The notes under the pieces were generated by a model. The model was given only the letters and a program-made list of their open reading frames with translations, searched no databases and was not told where the DNA came from. A program made the position numbers and the translations under genes. A stretch of DNA of 64,000 nucleotides from Hymenobacter properus (lineage in GTDB: Bacteria > Bacteroidota > Bacteroidia > Cytophagales > Hymenobacteraceae): NCBI RefSeq assembly GCF_015694735.1, contig NZ_JADQDP010000001.1, positions 1 to 64,000 of the forward strand, given 5' to 3'. Positions within the stretch are counted from its first letter, which is position 1, and the number at the start of each line of letters is the position of its first letter. Shown piece after piece: positions 28,679-38,187 of this stretch.

Positions 28679-29959
28679 TTACTCCTTGATAACCGAACCC
28701 AGCACCTCGAGCAAGGCCTTGGCTTTCAATAGGCATTCCTCGTATTCGCGCTCTGCGTCTGAGTCGTAGGTGATGGCCGAACCGACCTCAAAGCTGAGGT
28801 AGCCGCTGTCCTGCCGGTACTGAAGAGAGCGGATGACAACGTTAAAATCGAAGTCGCTGCCGGGCCAGAGGTAGCCGATGCTGCCGCTGTAGAGGCCGCG
28901 CCGGGTGTGCTCGTAGCGCTCAATGAGCTGCATGGCTCGGATTTTAGGCGCGCCCGTCATGGAGCCCATCGGGAAGGTGGCACGCAATATTTCAGGCAGT
29001 TGAACATCGGGGCGGAGGTCAGCTTCCACCGTCGAAATCATTTGCCAGAGGTGGCGGAAAGGGTAGAGGCCGAACAGCTCGGGCACACGCACGGTGCCGG
29101 TTTGGGCTACGCGGGCGAGGTCGTTGCGTACAAGGTCGACAATCATCAGGTTTTCGGCGCGCTCTTTTTCGTCGTGCAACAGCGTGAGGCGCTGCTGCTC
29201 ATCGATTTCCGGAGTGGTGCCCCGGCGGATGGTGCCTTTGATGGGCTGCGAATGAATGCTGCTGCCCGCACGCGCTAGGAACCGTTCGGGCGAGGCGCAA
29301 AGAAGAAAATGGTCGTGCCAACGCACGAAGCCTGCGAAGGGCGCGGGCGAGGCCGCCATAAGCCGCCAAAAAACATCCACCGGCTCTAGAGCCACATTTT
29401 CGGCGTAGAACTCCTGGCACAGATTCAACTCGTAAACTTCCCCGTTTAGAATATCGGTTCGGATGGCTTCCACGGCCTGCAGATAGTCGGCCCTAGGCGT
29501 GCGGGGCTGCAACACCGGCACTTGTGGTGCCGGAACTGTTGGTACCGGGAGGGTTAGAATCTTATTTAAGACGTCAGTAGTAAAGCCATGAATTTCAATA
29601 TGGTCATCCTGCCAATATAGCCAGGTATGAGGGATAAAAAAACCAATCTGGGGCCAGCCCATGCCGCTAAAGTTCTCGCTCGTCAGCGCCTCGATATCGT
29701 TCTTGACATCATAGGTTATAAACCCGCAGTACAATACTGGTTCTGATGCTGAATGTGCTAACCCTTCAAGTGAACTGACTGTGGCTGCCCCGACTGGGGC
29801 AACCGCCAGCAAGCGCCGGAAGGGGCCCTTCGGATAGAGAAAGTCGTTGTGCTCGAAGTAGGCGCAATGCGCAAACTGCGCCCCCCAGTGCAGCGCCCGC
29901 ACTCGAAAGTCGGCCGGCAAATCAGCAAGGCGAACAACCAAAGGAGTGGCCGAAGTCAA
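28679..29959 (-). CDS. pabB: Aminodeoxychorismate synthase component I
   Basis: 426 residues of the chorismate-binding family. The motif PIKGT with Lys241 marks the aminodeoxychorismate synthase type rather than anthranilate synthase (PIAGT). Other motifs are ASPERFL, DEKERAENLMIVDLVRNDL and GSMTGAPKIRAMQLI. It makes 4-amino-4-deoxychorismate for folate together with a PabA partner, not in the window. No ATG is present at the N terminus; TTG 29959 is the best start. A REP-like element follows the stop. Confidence 0.88.
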   Translation of the reverse strand: MTSATPLVVRLADLPADFRVRALHWGAQFAHCAYFEHNDFLYPKGPFRRLLAVAPVGAATVSSLEGLAHSASEPVLYCGFITYDVKNDIEALTSENFSGMGWPQIGFFIPHTWLYWQDDHIEIHGFTTDVLNKILTLPVPTVPAPQVPVLQPRTPRADYLQAVEAIRTDILNGEVYELNLCQEFYAENVALEPVDVFWRLMAASPAPFAGFVRWHDHFLLCASPERFLARAGSSIHSQPIKGTIRRGTTPEIDEQQRLTLLHDEKERAENLMIVDLVRNDLARVAQTGTVRVPELFGLYPFRHLWQMISTVEADLRPDVQLPEILRATFPMGSMTGAPKIRAMQLIERYEHTRRGLYSGSIGYLWPGSDFDFNVVIRSLQYRQDSGYLSFEVGSAITYDSDAEREYEECLLKAKALLEVLGSVIKE

Positions 29960-30001
29960 GTCGTACTGTTCGTTTTATCAGATAAAATCTAGCCTAACGC
30001 G

Positions 30002-31567
30002 TTATTTCAGCTCCCGCAACGCCAGGGTAGCCTTGGCGTCGGTGCTGTTTTTATACTCGTGCCAGGGGTAGTGCAAGGCCCTTTCAAAGTAAATCCTAGC
30101 CTTGGCTTTATTGCCAGCCTCCTGGGCCAGGTAACCCTGCTGCAGCGCAGCTTGGGGCGCAAAATAATAAGGTGCCTTGGGGCCTGCCACGGTTTGGGTG
30201 CGCTCGAAATAGAACCAGGCCGAATCGAGCCGGCCGAGGCCCTGGAAGGCGCGAGCCCGGCGGTAGGGCTCCTCAATGCGGTCGCGCCAGAGCGTGGCAG
30301 GCCTGGCCCGGAAGCTGCGCAGCGTGGCCAAGGCCTGCTGGTTGTAGCCGCCATCGGTTTGCAGGCGGGCGCGGGTGAGGATGGGATTCAGCGCCACGGC
30401 CTCGTGGTAGTAGTGCTGGGCGTAGTTGTCTTCCTCCACGTCGGTGGGGCCGGGCTGGTTGATTTGTTCGCGGTAGCGGGCCACGGCCGCGGCCGGCTGC
30501 CCGCCCAGCCACGCTGCCAGGTAGAGCTTAAAGGCGGCATCCTTGCGGTAGTGCACTCCCCTGTACTCACGCAAAAATGCCAGATTTTCGCGCTCTGAAT
30601 CAGCGTAATCGCCCTTGTAAAGCAGCAAATCGGCAGCCATGTGACGCAGGTAAGGTACGGGCACATAGCTAGAACCCGTTGGGCGGGCACGGTAGGCCGC
30701 GAGGGCCGCTTCGCCGTGGTGCTGGCGCTTATTGATGCTGATGAGCAGGTAAGAGAACAGCAAATTGTCGGGCTGCTGGGCGTGCAGATGCTCTACTAAG
30801 CGCAGAGCTTCTTCGGGCTTTTTGTAATACCCTTCCCGAATCAGGCTGAGGTAAATCTGACTTTCGATTTGGAAGTCGTGGGGTTGGGCAGCCGCCAGCG
30901 CCAGGTTTTTCAGTCCCTCGCTGGAGTTAGCCGTCAGGCCCAGCAAGCTCAGCAGCCAGTGGTAACCCTCAGGCAAGGAACCTACGGCAAACTGGCAGAT
31001 GCCCAGCGTCTTGCGAGCCGGCAGAAACGCCGGGTATCGTTTCACCACGTCCTGCATCTGGCGGTAGCCGCTGCGCAGATGGTAGCCACCCATTACTAAG
31101 TGTTTGAACAACAGCTGGGATAAGCCCAGGTGCAGCGTTATTTCGGCCCGGGCGTAGTCGCGCATTGCGCTGGTCGGTACCTTGTCCAGCCTAGCCAAGC
31201 GGGCTTCCTGAGCCTTTTCGATGGCCTCGTAGCGCGCGGCGTCCTGGCTAAGCAGCAAGTCGGCAAAGTCGATGCAGTTGGCTACCAGCAGGGGAGCGGG
31301 TGCGGCGGGCGTGCTGGCCAGTTCGGGGCGCAACAGCTCGCGGGCGGGGCCCAGGCGCAGCTTGAGCACTTCGGCGTAGGCGCGGCGGCTGGTGGGCGTG
31401 AGCTCGCCCACGGTGGCAGCCATTTCGGCGGGCTGCTCCGGTTTCTCAACGGCTTGCGGTGGTGTAAAGCCTGTTAGCAGCACCCCTGCGGCCAGGCTAC
31501 CCGCCAACCCGGCCGTCCGCCAGCTGCCCGCCACCATTCCCCGAACCATTGCAGCCAAAAAGGTCAT
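30002..31567 (-). CDS. Exported TPR-like protein of unknown function
   Basis: 521 residues. A hydrophobic segment near the N terminus (AGLAGSLAAGVLLTGFTPPQA) suggests export. The rest is alpha-helical with tetratricopeptide-type repeats, including YHLRSGYRQMQDVVKRYPAF and GYLAQEAGNKAKARIYFERALHYP. No enzymatic motif. ATG 31567 starts upstream of two further Met codons (residues 7 and 11), so the exact start is open. A 42-nt gap separates it from pabB downstream. Confidence 0.7.
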   Translation of the reverse strand: MTFLAAMVRGMVAGSWRTAGLAGSLAAGVLLTGFTPPQAVEKPEQPAEMAATVGELTPTSRRAYAEVLKLRLGPARELLRPELASTPAAPAPLLVANCIDFADLLLSQDAARYEAIEKAQEARLARLDKVPTSAMRDYARAEITLHLGLSQLLFKHLVMGGYHLRSGYRQMQDVVKRYPAFLPARKTLGICQFAVGSLPEGYHWLLSLLGLTANSSEGLKNLALAAAQPHDFQIESQIYLSLIREGYYKKPEEALRLVEHLHAQQPDNLLFSYLLISINKRQHHGEAALAAYRARPTGSSYVPVPYLRHMAADLLLYKGDYADSERENLAFLREYRGVHYRKDAAFKLYLAAWLGGQPAAAVARYREQINQPGPTDVEEDNYAQHYYHEAVALNPILTRARLQTDGGYNQQALATLRSFRARPATLWRDRIEEPYRRARAFQGLGRLDSAWFYFERTQTVAGPKAPYYFAPQAALQQGYLAQEAGNKAKARIYFERALHYPWHEYKNSTDAKATLALRELK

Positions 31568-31579
31568 CTAATGCTTAAA

Positions 31580-31613
31580 TAAAAAAGGAACGACTCGGGG
31601 CCGTTCCTTTTTA
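31580..31613 (-). terminator. Terminator after the nif3/zinc-ribbon pair
   Basis: On the minus strand the hairpin AAAAAGGAACGGCC...TCGTTCC ends in TTTTTTATTT, 47 nt past the zinc-ribbon stop. Confidence 0.85.
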
Positions 31614-31659
31614 AGATTTTTTCAGCAAATCAAAGTCATGAGTTGCTCGCCGGTTGAGC

Positions 31660-32421
31660 TTAGGCCGTACGGGCTTCGACGTCGGCCAGGATGCGGCCGC
31701 AGTGCTCACACACAATGATTTTCTTGTGCGAGATGATGTCAGCTTGGCGCTGGGGCGGCACCGTGTTGAAGCAGCCGCCGCAGGCGTCGCGACGCACCAG
31801 CACCACGGCCAGGCCGTTGCGCACGTTGCCGCGGATGCGGGTGTAGGCCGTCAGCAGGCGCTCTTCCACCGGCTTGGTGGCTTCTTCGCGTTGCGTCAGC
31901 AGGCCACGCTCTTCCTCCTCGTTCTCGGCCACGATGGTGTCGAGCTCGCCTTTCTTGTTTTCGAGGTCCTTGCGGCGCTCGTCCAGCTTCGACTTGGTGC
32001 CGCTGATTTCGGCATTCTTCACGTCAATCTGGTACTGGGCTTCCTTGATTTTCTTGTCGGCAATCTGGATTTCCAGGCGCTGCAGCTCAATTTCCTTGGC
32101 AATGGCTTCGAACTCGCGGTTGTTGCGCACGTTCTGCTGCTGCTCGTCGTACTTCTTGATGAGCGACTCGGCGTCTTTGCTGGCCTGCTTGCGGCTCTTG
32201 ATGAAGTCGTTGAGACCCTGAATGTCTTCGTCGAATTTCTTCACGCGCACTTCGTAGCCCGCGATTTCATCTTCCAAATCCCGCACTTCTTCGGGCAAAT
32301 CGCCCCGCACACGCCGGATTTCGTCGAGCTGCGAATCGAGGTGCTGCAGGGTGAGCAGGGCTTCGAGCTTGGCGGCTACGGGAACGTCGGCGGGCGCCAC
32401 GGCGGCACTGTTAGCAGTCAT
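31660..32421 (-). CDS. C4-type zinc ribbon protein with long coiled coil
   Basis: 253 residues. Heptad-rich coiled coil covers about residues 20-190, and the C terminus has a zinc ribbon with ligands CGGC ... CEHC. This CT398-like family is paired with Nif3-like genes in Bacteroidota. The start overlaps the nif3 stop by 11 nt, so translation is probably coupled. It may bind nucleic acid or act in a complex; the role is not established. Confidence 0.85.
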   Translation of the reverse strand: MTANSAAVAPADVPVAAKLEALLTLQHLDSQLDEIRRVRGDLPEEVRDLEDEIAGYEVRVKKFDEDIQGLNDFIKSRKQASKDAESLIKKYDEQQQNVRNNREFEAIAKEIELQRLEIQIADKKIKEAQYQIDVKNAEISGTKSKLDERRKDLENKKGELDTIVAENEEEERGLLTQREEATKPVEERLLTAYTRIRGNVRNGLAVVLVRRDACGGCFNTVPPQRQADIISHKKIIVCEHCGRILADVEARTA

Positions 32422-33532
32422 ATTGAACGGGGTTCGTAGGGGTTTCAGCGATTAAGACCGCAAAAGTACGTCCAAATCCGGCCGTTAGCAAATCCCGAAA
32501 CACCTCGCCGGTGAACTGTTCGCTCTCAAAATGGCCCACGTCGCAAAGCATGAGCCGCCCCTCGGCCCCGAAAAACTCGTGGTACTTCACGTCGCCGGTC
32601 ACGTAAGCATCGGCCCCGCTGGCCCGCGCCGCGCCAATGAGAAACGCGCCCGCCCCGCCGCAGATGGCCACGGTTTTAATAGGCTTCTCAAACGCCGTGT
32701 GGCGCACCATCGGCACCAGCAGCTGCCGCTTCAGCAGTTGCCGAAACGCGGCTGGCTCCATCGCCTCCGGCAACTCACCCACCATACCGGCGCCCACTTC
32801 CTGGTGCACGTTTTCTAGCTTGATGAGCTCGTAGGCCACTTCTTCATAGGGGTGCGCGGCGCGCAGGGCCCGCAGCACGGCTGCTTGCCGGTGCAGGGGT
32901 AGCAGCACCTCCAAGCGCTTTTCGGGTACGGTTTCGGGCTGGTTTTCGGCGCCGATGGCGGGATGGGTGCCCGCGCCGGGCGTGAAGGTGCCCGAGCCCT
33001 CGGCCTGGAAGCTGCAGGCGGAGTATTGGCCCACCTGACCGGCCCCGGCGGCGTAGAGGGCGGCCAGCACGCGGCCGGCCACGTCGGCCTGCTGGTCTTC
33101 GGGCCGGTTGGGCACGTAGGTGATGAGGCGGGCCAAAATGCCGCTTTGCGGAGCTAGCACGCGGGTTTTTATCAGGCCCAGCTTCTCGGCCAGCTTGTCG
33201 TTGACACCGCCGCGCACGTTGTCGAGGTTGGTGTGGGCGGCGTAAATGGCCACGTCGTTTTTGAGGGCGGCGATGATGGTTTGCTCCACCTCGTTGGCGC
33301 CGGTGAGGCGCTTGAGCGGGCGGAAAATGACTGGATGGTGGGCCACTACCACGTTGCAGCCGCGCCGCATGGCCTCGGCTACCACGGCGGGCGTGCAGTC
33401 GAGGGTAATAAGCACGCCGGTGATTTCGGCCTGCGGGTCACCGCATTGCAGGCCGGCGTTGTCGTAGCTTTCCTGGTAGGCGAGGGGCGCTGCCGCCTCG
33501 AGCAGGCGGGCGAGGTCTTGAACGGTGGGCAT
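32411..33532 (-). CDS. Nif3-like dinuclear metal centre hexameric protein
   Basis: 373 residues of the Nif3/YbgI family, toroidal hexamers with a two-metal site. Metal-binding His residues are in VAHHPVIFRPLK and AAHTNLD, and the C-terminal conserved block GDVKYHEFFGAEGRLMLCDVGHFESEQF supplies the rest. The central insertion of about 100 residues is the PII-like type seen in longer members. ATG 33532 (MPTVQDLARLLEAAAP) is the family start; the frame is open to 33610. The biochemical role is unclear; GTP cyclohydrolase claims are not general. Confidence 0.9.
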   Translation of the reverse strand: MPTVQDLARLLEAAAPLAYQESYDNAGLQCGDPQAEITGVLITLDCTPAVVAEAMRRGCNVVVAHHPVIFRPLKRLTGANEVEQTIIAALKNDVAIYAAHTNLDNVRGGVNDKLAEKLGLIKTRVLAPQSGILARLITYVPNRPEDQQADVAGRVLAALYAAGAGQVGQYSACSFQAEGSGTFTPGAGTHPAIGAENQPETVPEKRLEVLLPLHRQAAVLRALRAAHPYEEVAYELIKLENVHQEVGAGMVGELPEAMEPAAFRQLLKRQLLVPMVRHTAFEKPIKTVAICGGAGAFLIGAARASGADAYVTGDVKYHEFFGAEGRLMLCDVGHFESEQFTGEVFRDLLTAGFGRTFAVLIAETPTNPVQYDC

Positions 33533-33563
33533 TATTGGTGAGGAGTATAAAAAGGGAAAAGCC

Positions 33564-33656
33564 GTCATGCCGCGCGCAGCCGAGGCATCTCGCGTGCGGT
33601 AGTAAATCAATCGTTCAACGATGCAGACGAGATTCCTCGGCTGCGCGCGGCATGAC
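33564..33656. repeat. REP-like palindromic element, copy 3
   Basis: 29-nt arms 33564-33592 and 33628-33656 (GTCATGCCGCGCGCAGCCG...) match with one mismatch. It lies between the uracil-DNA-glycosylase-like gene and nif3. Confidence 0.85.
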
Positions 33657-33661
33657 TTTCA

Positions 33662-34348
33662 TTATTCGGAAATCAAACCGCCCAGTGTTTCCACGTATTT
33701 AGCCACGTTGGTCGCTTCGTCGCGGCTTTTATATTGCATGAGGTAGCGGGGATGGTCGAGGACGACGATTTTCTGGAACAAGCCCAGCTCGGCATTTAGA
33801 CGCTTCAGAAACTCGCCGTTGCGCTTGCCGAGGCTTACGGCCACGTCGCGGCGCAGGCCCAGCTCTTCCACTTGTTGGCGCAGCGAAAGCTGAATATCCG
33901 GCCACAGTGCTTTAATGAGAGCAGAAGAGTCGTAATAGTTGTAGTTCAGCCCATTCTTCAAGAGTACCAGCGGGTAGAGCGAACTCACGAAAAAATGCTG
34001 GTAGAATTCGGCCGGCCCTCCCAGGGCGTTGATGAATTTATAGACAAATTGGGTGGAGGTTTCGGGGCGGCCGCGCGGCAGGTCGTTGGCGATGCCGCAG
34101 TGCTCGGCCAACGCCGAAGGGTCGGTGAAGGCCACGCCGGTGCGGCCCATGCCCAGTCTGCCGGGGTTGATGCCGAGCAGAGCCACGCGGGGCTGGTTGT
34201 CGGCGTAAAATTTATCGGCGAAGCGCGTAAGCAATTCCCGCACGGCCGGCTCGCGGAAGGGACTAAGAGCTTCCACGCCCGCGGGCAGGGCCTGGGGCAG
34301 CGGAAACGTCGTGAGAAAACGTAGCAGACGGTCGGCCAGGGTAGACAT
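33662..34348 (-). CDS. Uracil-DNA glycosylase family protein (SMUG1-like)
   Basis: 228 residues. The active-site segment GINPGRLGMGRTGVAFTDP resembles the SMUG1/UDG superfamily water-activating motif (GMNPGPFGM type), and a C-terminal DHPRYLMQYKS supplies the expected His-Pro region. Such enzymes remove uracil or oxidised bases from DNA. The -7 box at 34353-34360 ends only 4 nt before ATG 34348, so the mRNA is probably leaderless. It is divergent from lpxK. Confidence 0.82.
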   Translation of the reverse strand: MSTLADRLLRFLTTFPLPQALPAGVEALSPFREPAVRELLTRFADKFYADNQPRVALLGINPGRLGMGRTGVAFTDPSALAEHCGIANDLPRGRPETSTQFVYKFINALGGPAEFYQHFFVSSLYPLVLLKNGLNYNYYDSSALIKALWPDIQLSLRQQVEELGLRRDVAVSLGKRNGEFLKRLNAELGLFQKIVVLDHPRYLMQYKSRDEATNVAKYVETLGGLISE

Positions 34349-34350
34349 GA

Positions 34351-34397
34351 CCCAAAAGTACGCGCCGGGTGCCGGCCAAACCCGCCGTACTTTTGGG
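34351..34397. promoter_or_regulatory. Symmetric divergent promoter between the UDG-like gene and lpxK
   Basis: Inverted 12-nt arms CCCAAAAGTACG (34351-34362) and CGTACTTTTGGG (34386-34397) each contain TACTTTTG, a -7 box pointing away from the centre. The boxes end 4 nt (minus) and 7 nt (plus) before the start codons, predicting leaderless transcripts on both sides. Confidence 0.6.
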
Positions 34398-34402
34398 GGC
34401 GT

Positions 34403-35500
34403 ATGGCCCGCTTGCTGATGATTTTGCTGCTACCGTTCTCTTGGCTTTACGCCGGGGTGCTGGCCGTGCGCAACTGGCTTTACGACGCGGGCTGGAAGAA
34501 ATCGGAAGCCTTCGCGGTGCCGCTGGTAAGCGTGGGCAACCTGCGCGTGGGGGGCACCGGCAAAACGCCGCACGTCATCTGGATGGTGGAAGAGCTATTG
34601 CGCCAGGGCCACCGCCCGGCCATCCTGAGCCGGGGCTACGGCCGCCAAACCACCGGCCCGCGCCTGGCAGGCCCGGCCGATTCGGCCGCCACGGTAGGCG
34701 ATGAGCCCTGGCAGTACTTCGGGCATTTTGCGGCGCAAAACGTGCCGGTAGCTGTGGCCGAAAAGCGCGGCCTAGGGGTGCACCTGTTGTTGCAAGCACA
34801 TCCCGAAATCAGCATCGTTGTGCTTGACGACGCCTACCAGCACCGCGCCGTGCGCCCCACGCTCAACGTGCTGCTGACGGAGCACGCCCGGCCTTTTTAT
34901 GAGGACTACGTGCTGCCGGCCGGCCTACTGCGCGAAAGCCGGGGTGGTGCCCGTCGGGCCGATGTCGTCATCATAACTAAATGCCCTGCCGGGTTGAATG
35001 CAACCGCCCAGACGGCCATCGCCCAGCGCGTCCGCCGCTACAGCCGCTCGGCTACTCCGGTCCTGTTTTCGACGTATGAATACGCCAAGCCGCAGGGCCT
35101 GGCAAGCGTGAGCAGGAGCGAGGAATTGCCAATGGCGGATGACTTACCCAATGTGCCAGCCAAAGGCGCGGCCCTGTTGCTGACGGGCATTGCGCAGCCA
35201 CAGCCTTTGCGCAAATACTTGGAAAGCCAGGGTTATGACATCCGCTACCACGCGCATTTTCCCGACCATCATGCTTTCGAGCCGGCCGACTTTGCGGCCC
35301 TGCGGGCGCATTGGCAGCCGGGCTGGCCTATTTTTACGACGGAAAAGGATGCCACGCGCCTGCGGGCCGCCGTGTTGCGGCCGGTGCTGACGGGGCTTCC
35401 CATCTATACCATTCCGGTGCGGGTGGCGTTTCTGGGCATGGGCGGCGCCGAATTGCGGCTGCTGCTGCCCGGCGCGCCGGCCGGTGCCCTCCTGAATTGA
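34403..35500 (+). CDS. lpxK: Tetraacyldisaccharide 4'-kinase
   Basis: 365 residues. LpxK phosphorylates the 4' position of the lipid A precursor at the inner membrane. The hydrophobic N-terminal helix (LLMILLLPFSWLYAGVLAVRN) and the P-loop in VGNLRVGGTGKTPHVIWM are diagnostic. The later DDAYQHRAVRP and TGIAQPQPL segments also fit. It opens a short plus-strand run with the porin and miaE genes. Confidence 0.94.
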   Translation: MARLLMILLLPFSWLYAGVLAVRNWLYDAGWKKSEAFAVPLVSVGNLRVGGTGKTPHVIWMVEELLRQGHRPAILSRGYGRQTTGPRLAGPADSAATVGDEPWQYFGHFAAQNVPVAVAEKRGLGVHLLLQAHPEISIVVLDDAYQHRAVRPTLNVLLTEHARPFYEDYVLPAGLLRESRGGARRADVVIITKCPAGLNATAQTAIAQRVRRYSRSATPVLFSTYEYAKPQGLASVSRSEELPMADDLPNVPAKGAALLLTGIAQPQPLRKYLESQGYDIRYHAHFPDHHAFEPADFAALRAHWQPGWPIFTTEKDATRLRAAVLRPVLTGLPIYTIPVRVAFLGMGGAELRLLLPGAPAGALLN

Positions 35501-35538
35501 CTTTAACCCTGCCGGGCTCCGGCGCATTTGTTACCTGT

Positions 35539-37569
35539 TTGAAGGCCCCGAAACGAGGATTTTTAGGACGCTGGCCGCAACTGCTGGCCCTGGTGCTGCT
35601 CACGATGCTGGCCGCGCCCGCCGCCCACGCGCAGGTGCTCGACGACTCCACCAAGGTGGTGTATGGTCCCAAAACCACCCGCGTCATCTACGAGGCCGAA
35701 ATCCTGCGCGACTCCACCAGCGGTACCCCGCTCGACACCACGCTCACGCGCTTCCCACAGGACCGGTTCTGGACGCACGACACTACTTTCCAGCAGGATT
35801 TGGGGGCAGTGGGTACGGCCTCGCGGCCGCTGCTCTACCAGCCCAACCTGCAGTTGGGGGCACGTTTTGGACGTGATGTGTTCAACAAATACGCCCACGA
35901 CGCCAGCCAGATTCCGTACTACGACTCCCGCTCGCCGTTTTCGTTTTTCCGCTACATCCAGTCCGGCGCCGGCGAGCAGGTGTTTGAATTCAACTACAGC
36001 CGCAGCCTGAAGAAAAACTTCAGCGTGGGCTTCAACTACGAGCGCATTGCCTCGAACAAGGTGCTGGCTACCTCCGGCGCGGGCATTGGCAAAGGCTTGG
36101 TGGAGCATTCCAACCTGATGCTGTACGGCCGCTTCCAAACGGAAAACGAGCGGTACCACTTGCTGTTCAACATCGGCAACGCCCGGCACCGGGCGGTGGA
36201 GCAGGGCGGCATCTGGCCCATCACCACGCGGGCGTACTCGCCGGAGCTGGGCGACAGCGTAACGCTGGGCGAGTCGGCACCCAACCAGCTGTTTAACTAC
36301 GGCGCGCAGCGGGTGTACCTGACCAAGGCCATTAATCAGGAAGACCGGGACGAGCTGTACTTTACCCAAACCTACCGCCTGCTGGGCCGCGGCCTCACCG
36401 CGTACCACACCTTCGACGCCAAGCGCCAGTTCAACAACTACTCCGACACCGAACTGAAGCGCCTCAACACGGCCGAGGTGTACTTTCCGCGCGTGCTGTA
36501 CTACCCGCGGGTGCTGCGTAATACCCGCGCCATTCTGGACCGGGCCGAGTTCCGGCAGGTCGAAAACACGTTTGGCGTGCTGGGCCGCACCGACGTGGTG
36601 GAATACCGCCTGTACGGCCGCTTGCGCAACGCCAGTCTGGCCACCAAAACGCTTTACTCGAACCAAGTGCGGGCCGCCCGCAGCACCACCGGCGACTCGC
36701 TGGTGGTAGGCGCGCCCACCCGCACTTTCACCCAGGCTTTCGTGGGCGGCACTGTCGCGTTCAATTACCACAAAATTTACGCCGTAGAGGCAGCCGGCGA
36801 GTACAAGCTCTTTGATGAGTACTGGCTGCGGGCTTCGGTGCGCACGGGGCCGCTGTCGGTGGAGGCCTTGCGCTCGTCGTACTCGCCCACGCTCACGCAG
36901 CAGGAGTTGGTGGGCAACAACTACGAATGGCACCACCTGCCCGGTACTCCCACCGAGTTCAGCAATACTAGCAGCACCCAACTCACCGGCCGCCTGCGCT
37001 TCAAGCTGCCCGACCTGGGCCGCCTCACCCAACAACACTTCGAAGCCAGCGCCAACCTCGTCAACCTCACCAACCTGGTGTATTACAACACGGCCGGCCT
37101 GCCCGAGCAAGCCACCGTGGCCAAGAACCTGCAGATTGTGTCGGCCCGACACCAGGTGCATTTCGGCCGCGTGGGTTTCGACAACCAGGCTACTTACACG
37201 CAGGGCGGCGACGTGACGGGCATCCGCATTCCCAAACTGGTGACCAACTCGCGGGTGTTCTACGAGAGCTACATCTTCCGCCGGGCGCTGTTCAGCCAGA
37301 TGGGCATTCAGGTCTATTATCAGTCGGCCTATAAGGCTTTTGATTACAGCCCCAGCACCCAGCAGTTTTACCAGCAAGACCATTTCACCATCACCAACCA
37401 CGCCGTGGCCGACGTATTCTTCTCGGCCGATATTAAGGCAGTGTCGGTATTCCTGAAAATGGCTTACATCAACCAGGGCATCATCTCGGGCGGCTACTAC
37501 ACCACGCCGTACTACACGGGCTACCCGCGCCGCTTCCAGTTCGGGGTGCGGTGGAACTTCTTTAATTAG
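35539..37569 (+). CDS. Putative porin (Porin_10-like outer-membrane barrel)
   Basis: About 676 residues. A signal peptide (FLGRWPQLLALVLLTMLAAPAAHAQ) is followed by a long beta-rich region with alternating aromatic strands and a C-terminal RRFQFGVRWNFFN ending in Phe-Asn, as expected for an outer-membrane barrel. It matches the putative porin family of Bacteroidota. No ATG lies between the lpxK stop and the signal peptide; TTG 35539 is the best start, 38 nt after lpxK. Confidence 0.8.
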   Translation: MKAPKRGFLGRWPQLLALVLLTMLAAPAAHAQVLDDSTKVVYGPKTTRVIYEAEILRDSTSGTPLDTTLTRFPQDRFWTHDTTFQQDLGAVGTASRPLLYQPNLQLGARFGRDVFNKYAHDASQIPYYDSRSPFSFFRYIQSGAGEQVFEFNYSRSLKKNFSVGFNYERIASNKVLATSGAGIGKGLVEHSNLMLYGRFQTENERYHLLFNIGNARHRAVEQGGIWPITTRAYSPELGDSVTLGESAPNQLFNYGAQRVYLTKAINQEDRDELYFTQTYRLLGRGLTAYHTFDAKRQFNNYSDTELKRLNTAEVYFPRVLYYPRVLRNTRAILDRAEFRQVENTFGVLGRTDVVEYRLYGRLRNASLATKTLYSNQVRAARSTTGDSLVVGAPTRTFTQAFVGGTVAFNYHKIYAVEAAGEYKLFDEYWLRASVRTGPLSVEALRSSYSPTLTQQELVGNNYEWHHLPGTPTEFSNTSSTQLTGRLRFKLPDLGRLTQQHFEASANLVNLTNLVYYNTAGLPEQATVAKNLQIVSARHQVHFGRVGFDNQATYTQGGDVTGIRIPKLVTNSRVFYESYIFRRALFSQMGIQVYYQSAYKAFDYSPSTQQFYQQDHFTITNHAVADVFFSADIKAVSVFLKMAYINQGIISGGYYTTPYYTGYPRRFQFGVRWNFFN

Positions 37570-37579
37570 AACCCAACAG

Positions 37580-38176
37580 ATGAAAGAGAAAACCATCCTT
37601 AAGCTCAAGCTGAACACCGACCCGCGCTGGGTGAACATTGCCGAGAAAAACATCGAGGACATTTTGGTCGACCACGCCTGGTGCGAGCAGAAAGCCGCCA
37701 GCACAGGCATCAGCATGATTATTCACTACCCCGAGAAAACCCGGCTAGTAGACGAGCTGACCGACCTCGTAGCCGAGGAGTGGAGCCATTTCGAGCGGGT
37801 GCTGCTGGAACTGCGCAAGCGCGGCTACGCCCTAGGCAAGCCCCGTAAAGACGAGTATGTAGTGCAGCTGCTGGCCCACGTGCGCAAAGGCGGCGCCCGC
37901 GAGCGCCAGCTTATGGACCAGTTGCTGGTGTCGGCTCTCATCGAGGCGCGCAGCTGCGAGCGGTTCAAGCTGCTCTGGCAAAACATTGCCGACCAAGAAC
38001 TGAGCAAGTTCTACTACGAACTGATGGTGTCGGAAGCCGCCCACTTCGTGAGCTACGTGGACCTGGCCAAGGAATACTGCGACGCCAAACAGGTAGACGA
38101 GCGTCTGCAGGAATTGCTAGTCATCGAAGGCGAAATTGTGACGAATTTGCCCGTGCGCGACGACCGGATGCACTAA
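37580..38176 (+). CDS. miaE: tRNA-(ms2io6A)-hydroxylase
   Basis: 198 residues. MiaE is a diiron monooxygenase that hydroxylates the isopentenyl side chain of ms2i6A37 in tRNA. The ferritin-like helical fold carries the metal ligands in DHAWCEQKAA, EEWSHFERVL, SALIEARSCERF and SEAAHFVSYV. It starts 10 nt after the porin stop. Its substrate is the product of MiaB, encoded at 27050-28486. Confidence 0.92.
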   Translation: MKEKTILKLKLNTDPRWVNIAEKNIEDILVDHAWCEQKAASTGISMIIHYPEKTRLVDELTDLVAEEWSHFERVLLELRKRGYALGKPRKDEYVVQLLAHVRKGGARERQLMDQLLVSALIEARSCERFKLLWQNIADQELSKFYYELMVSEAAHFVSYVDLAKEYCDAKQVDERLQELLVIEGEIVTNLPVRDDRMH

Positions 38177-38187
38177 GCGCGCCCGCT

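Noticed and set aside
35563..37716. Long open frame antisense to the porin gene
   Set aside because: The same GC-rich shadow effect; the plus-strand porin has a signal peptide and an outer-membrane C terminus.
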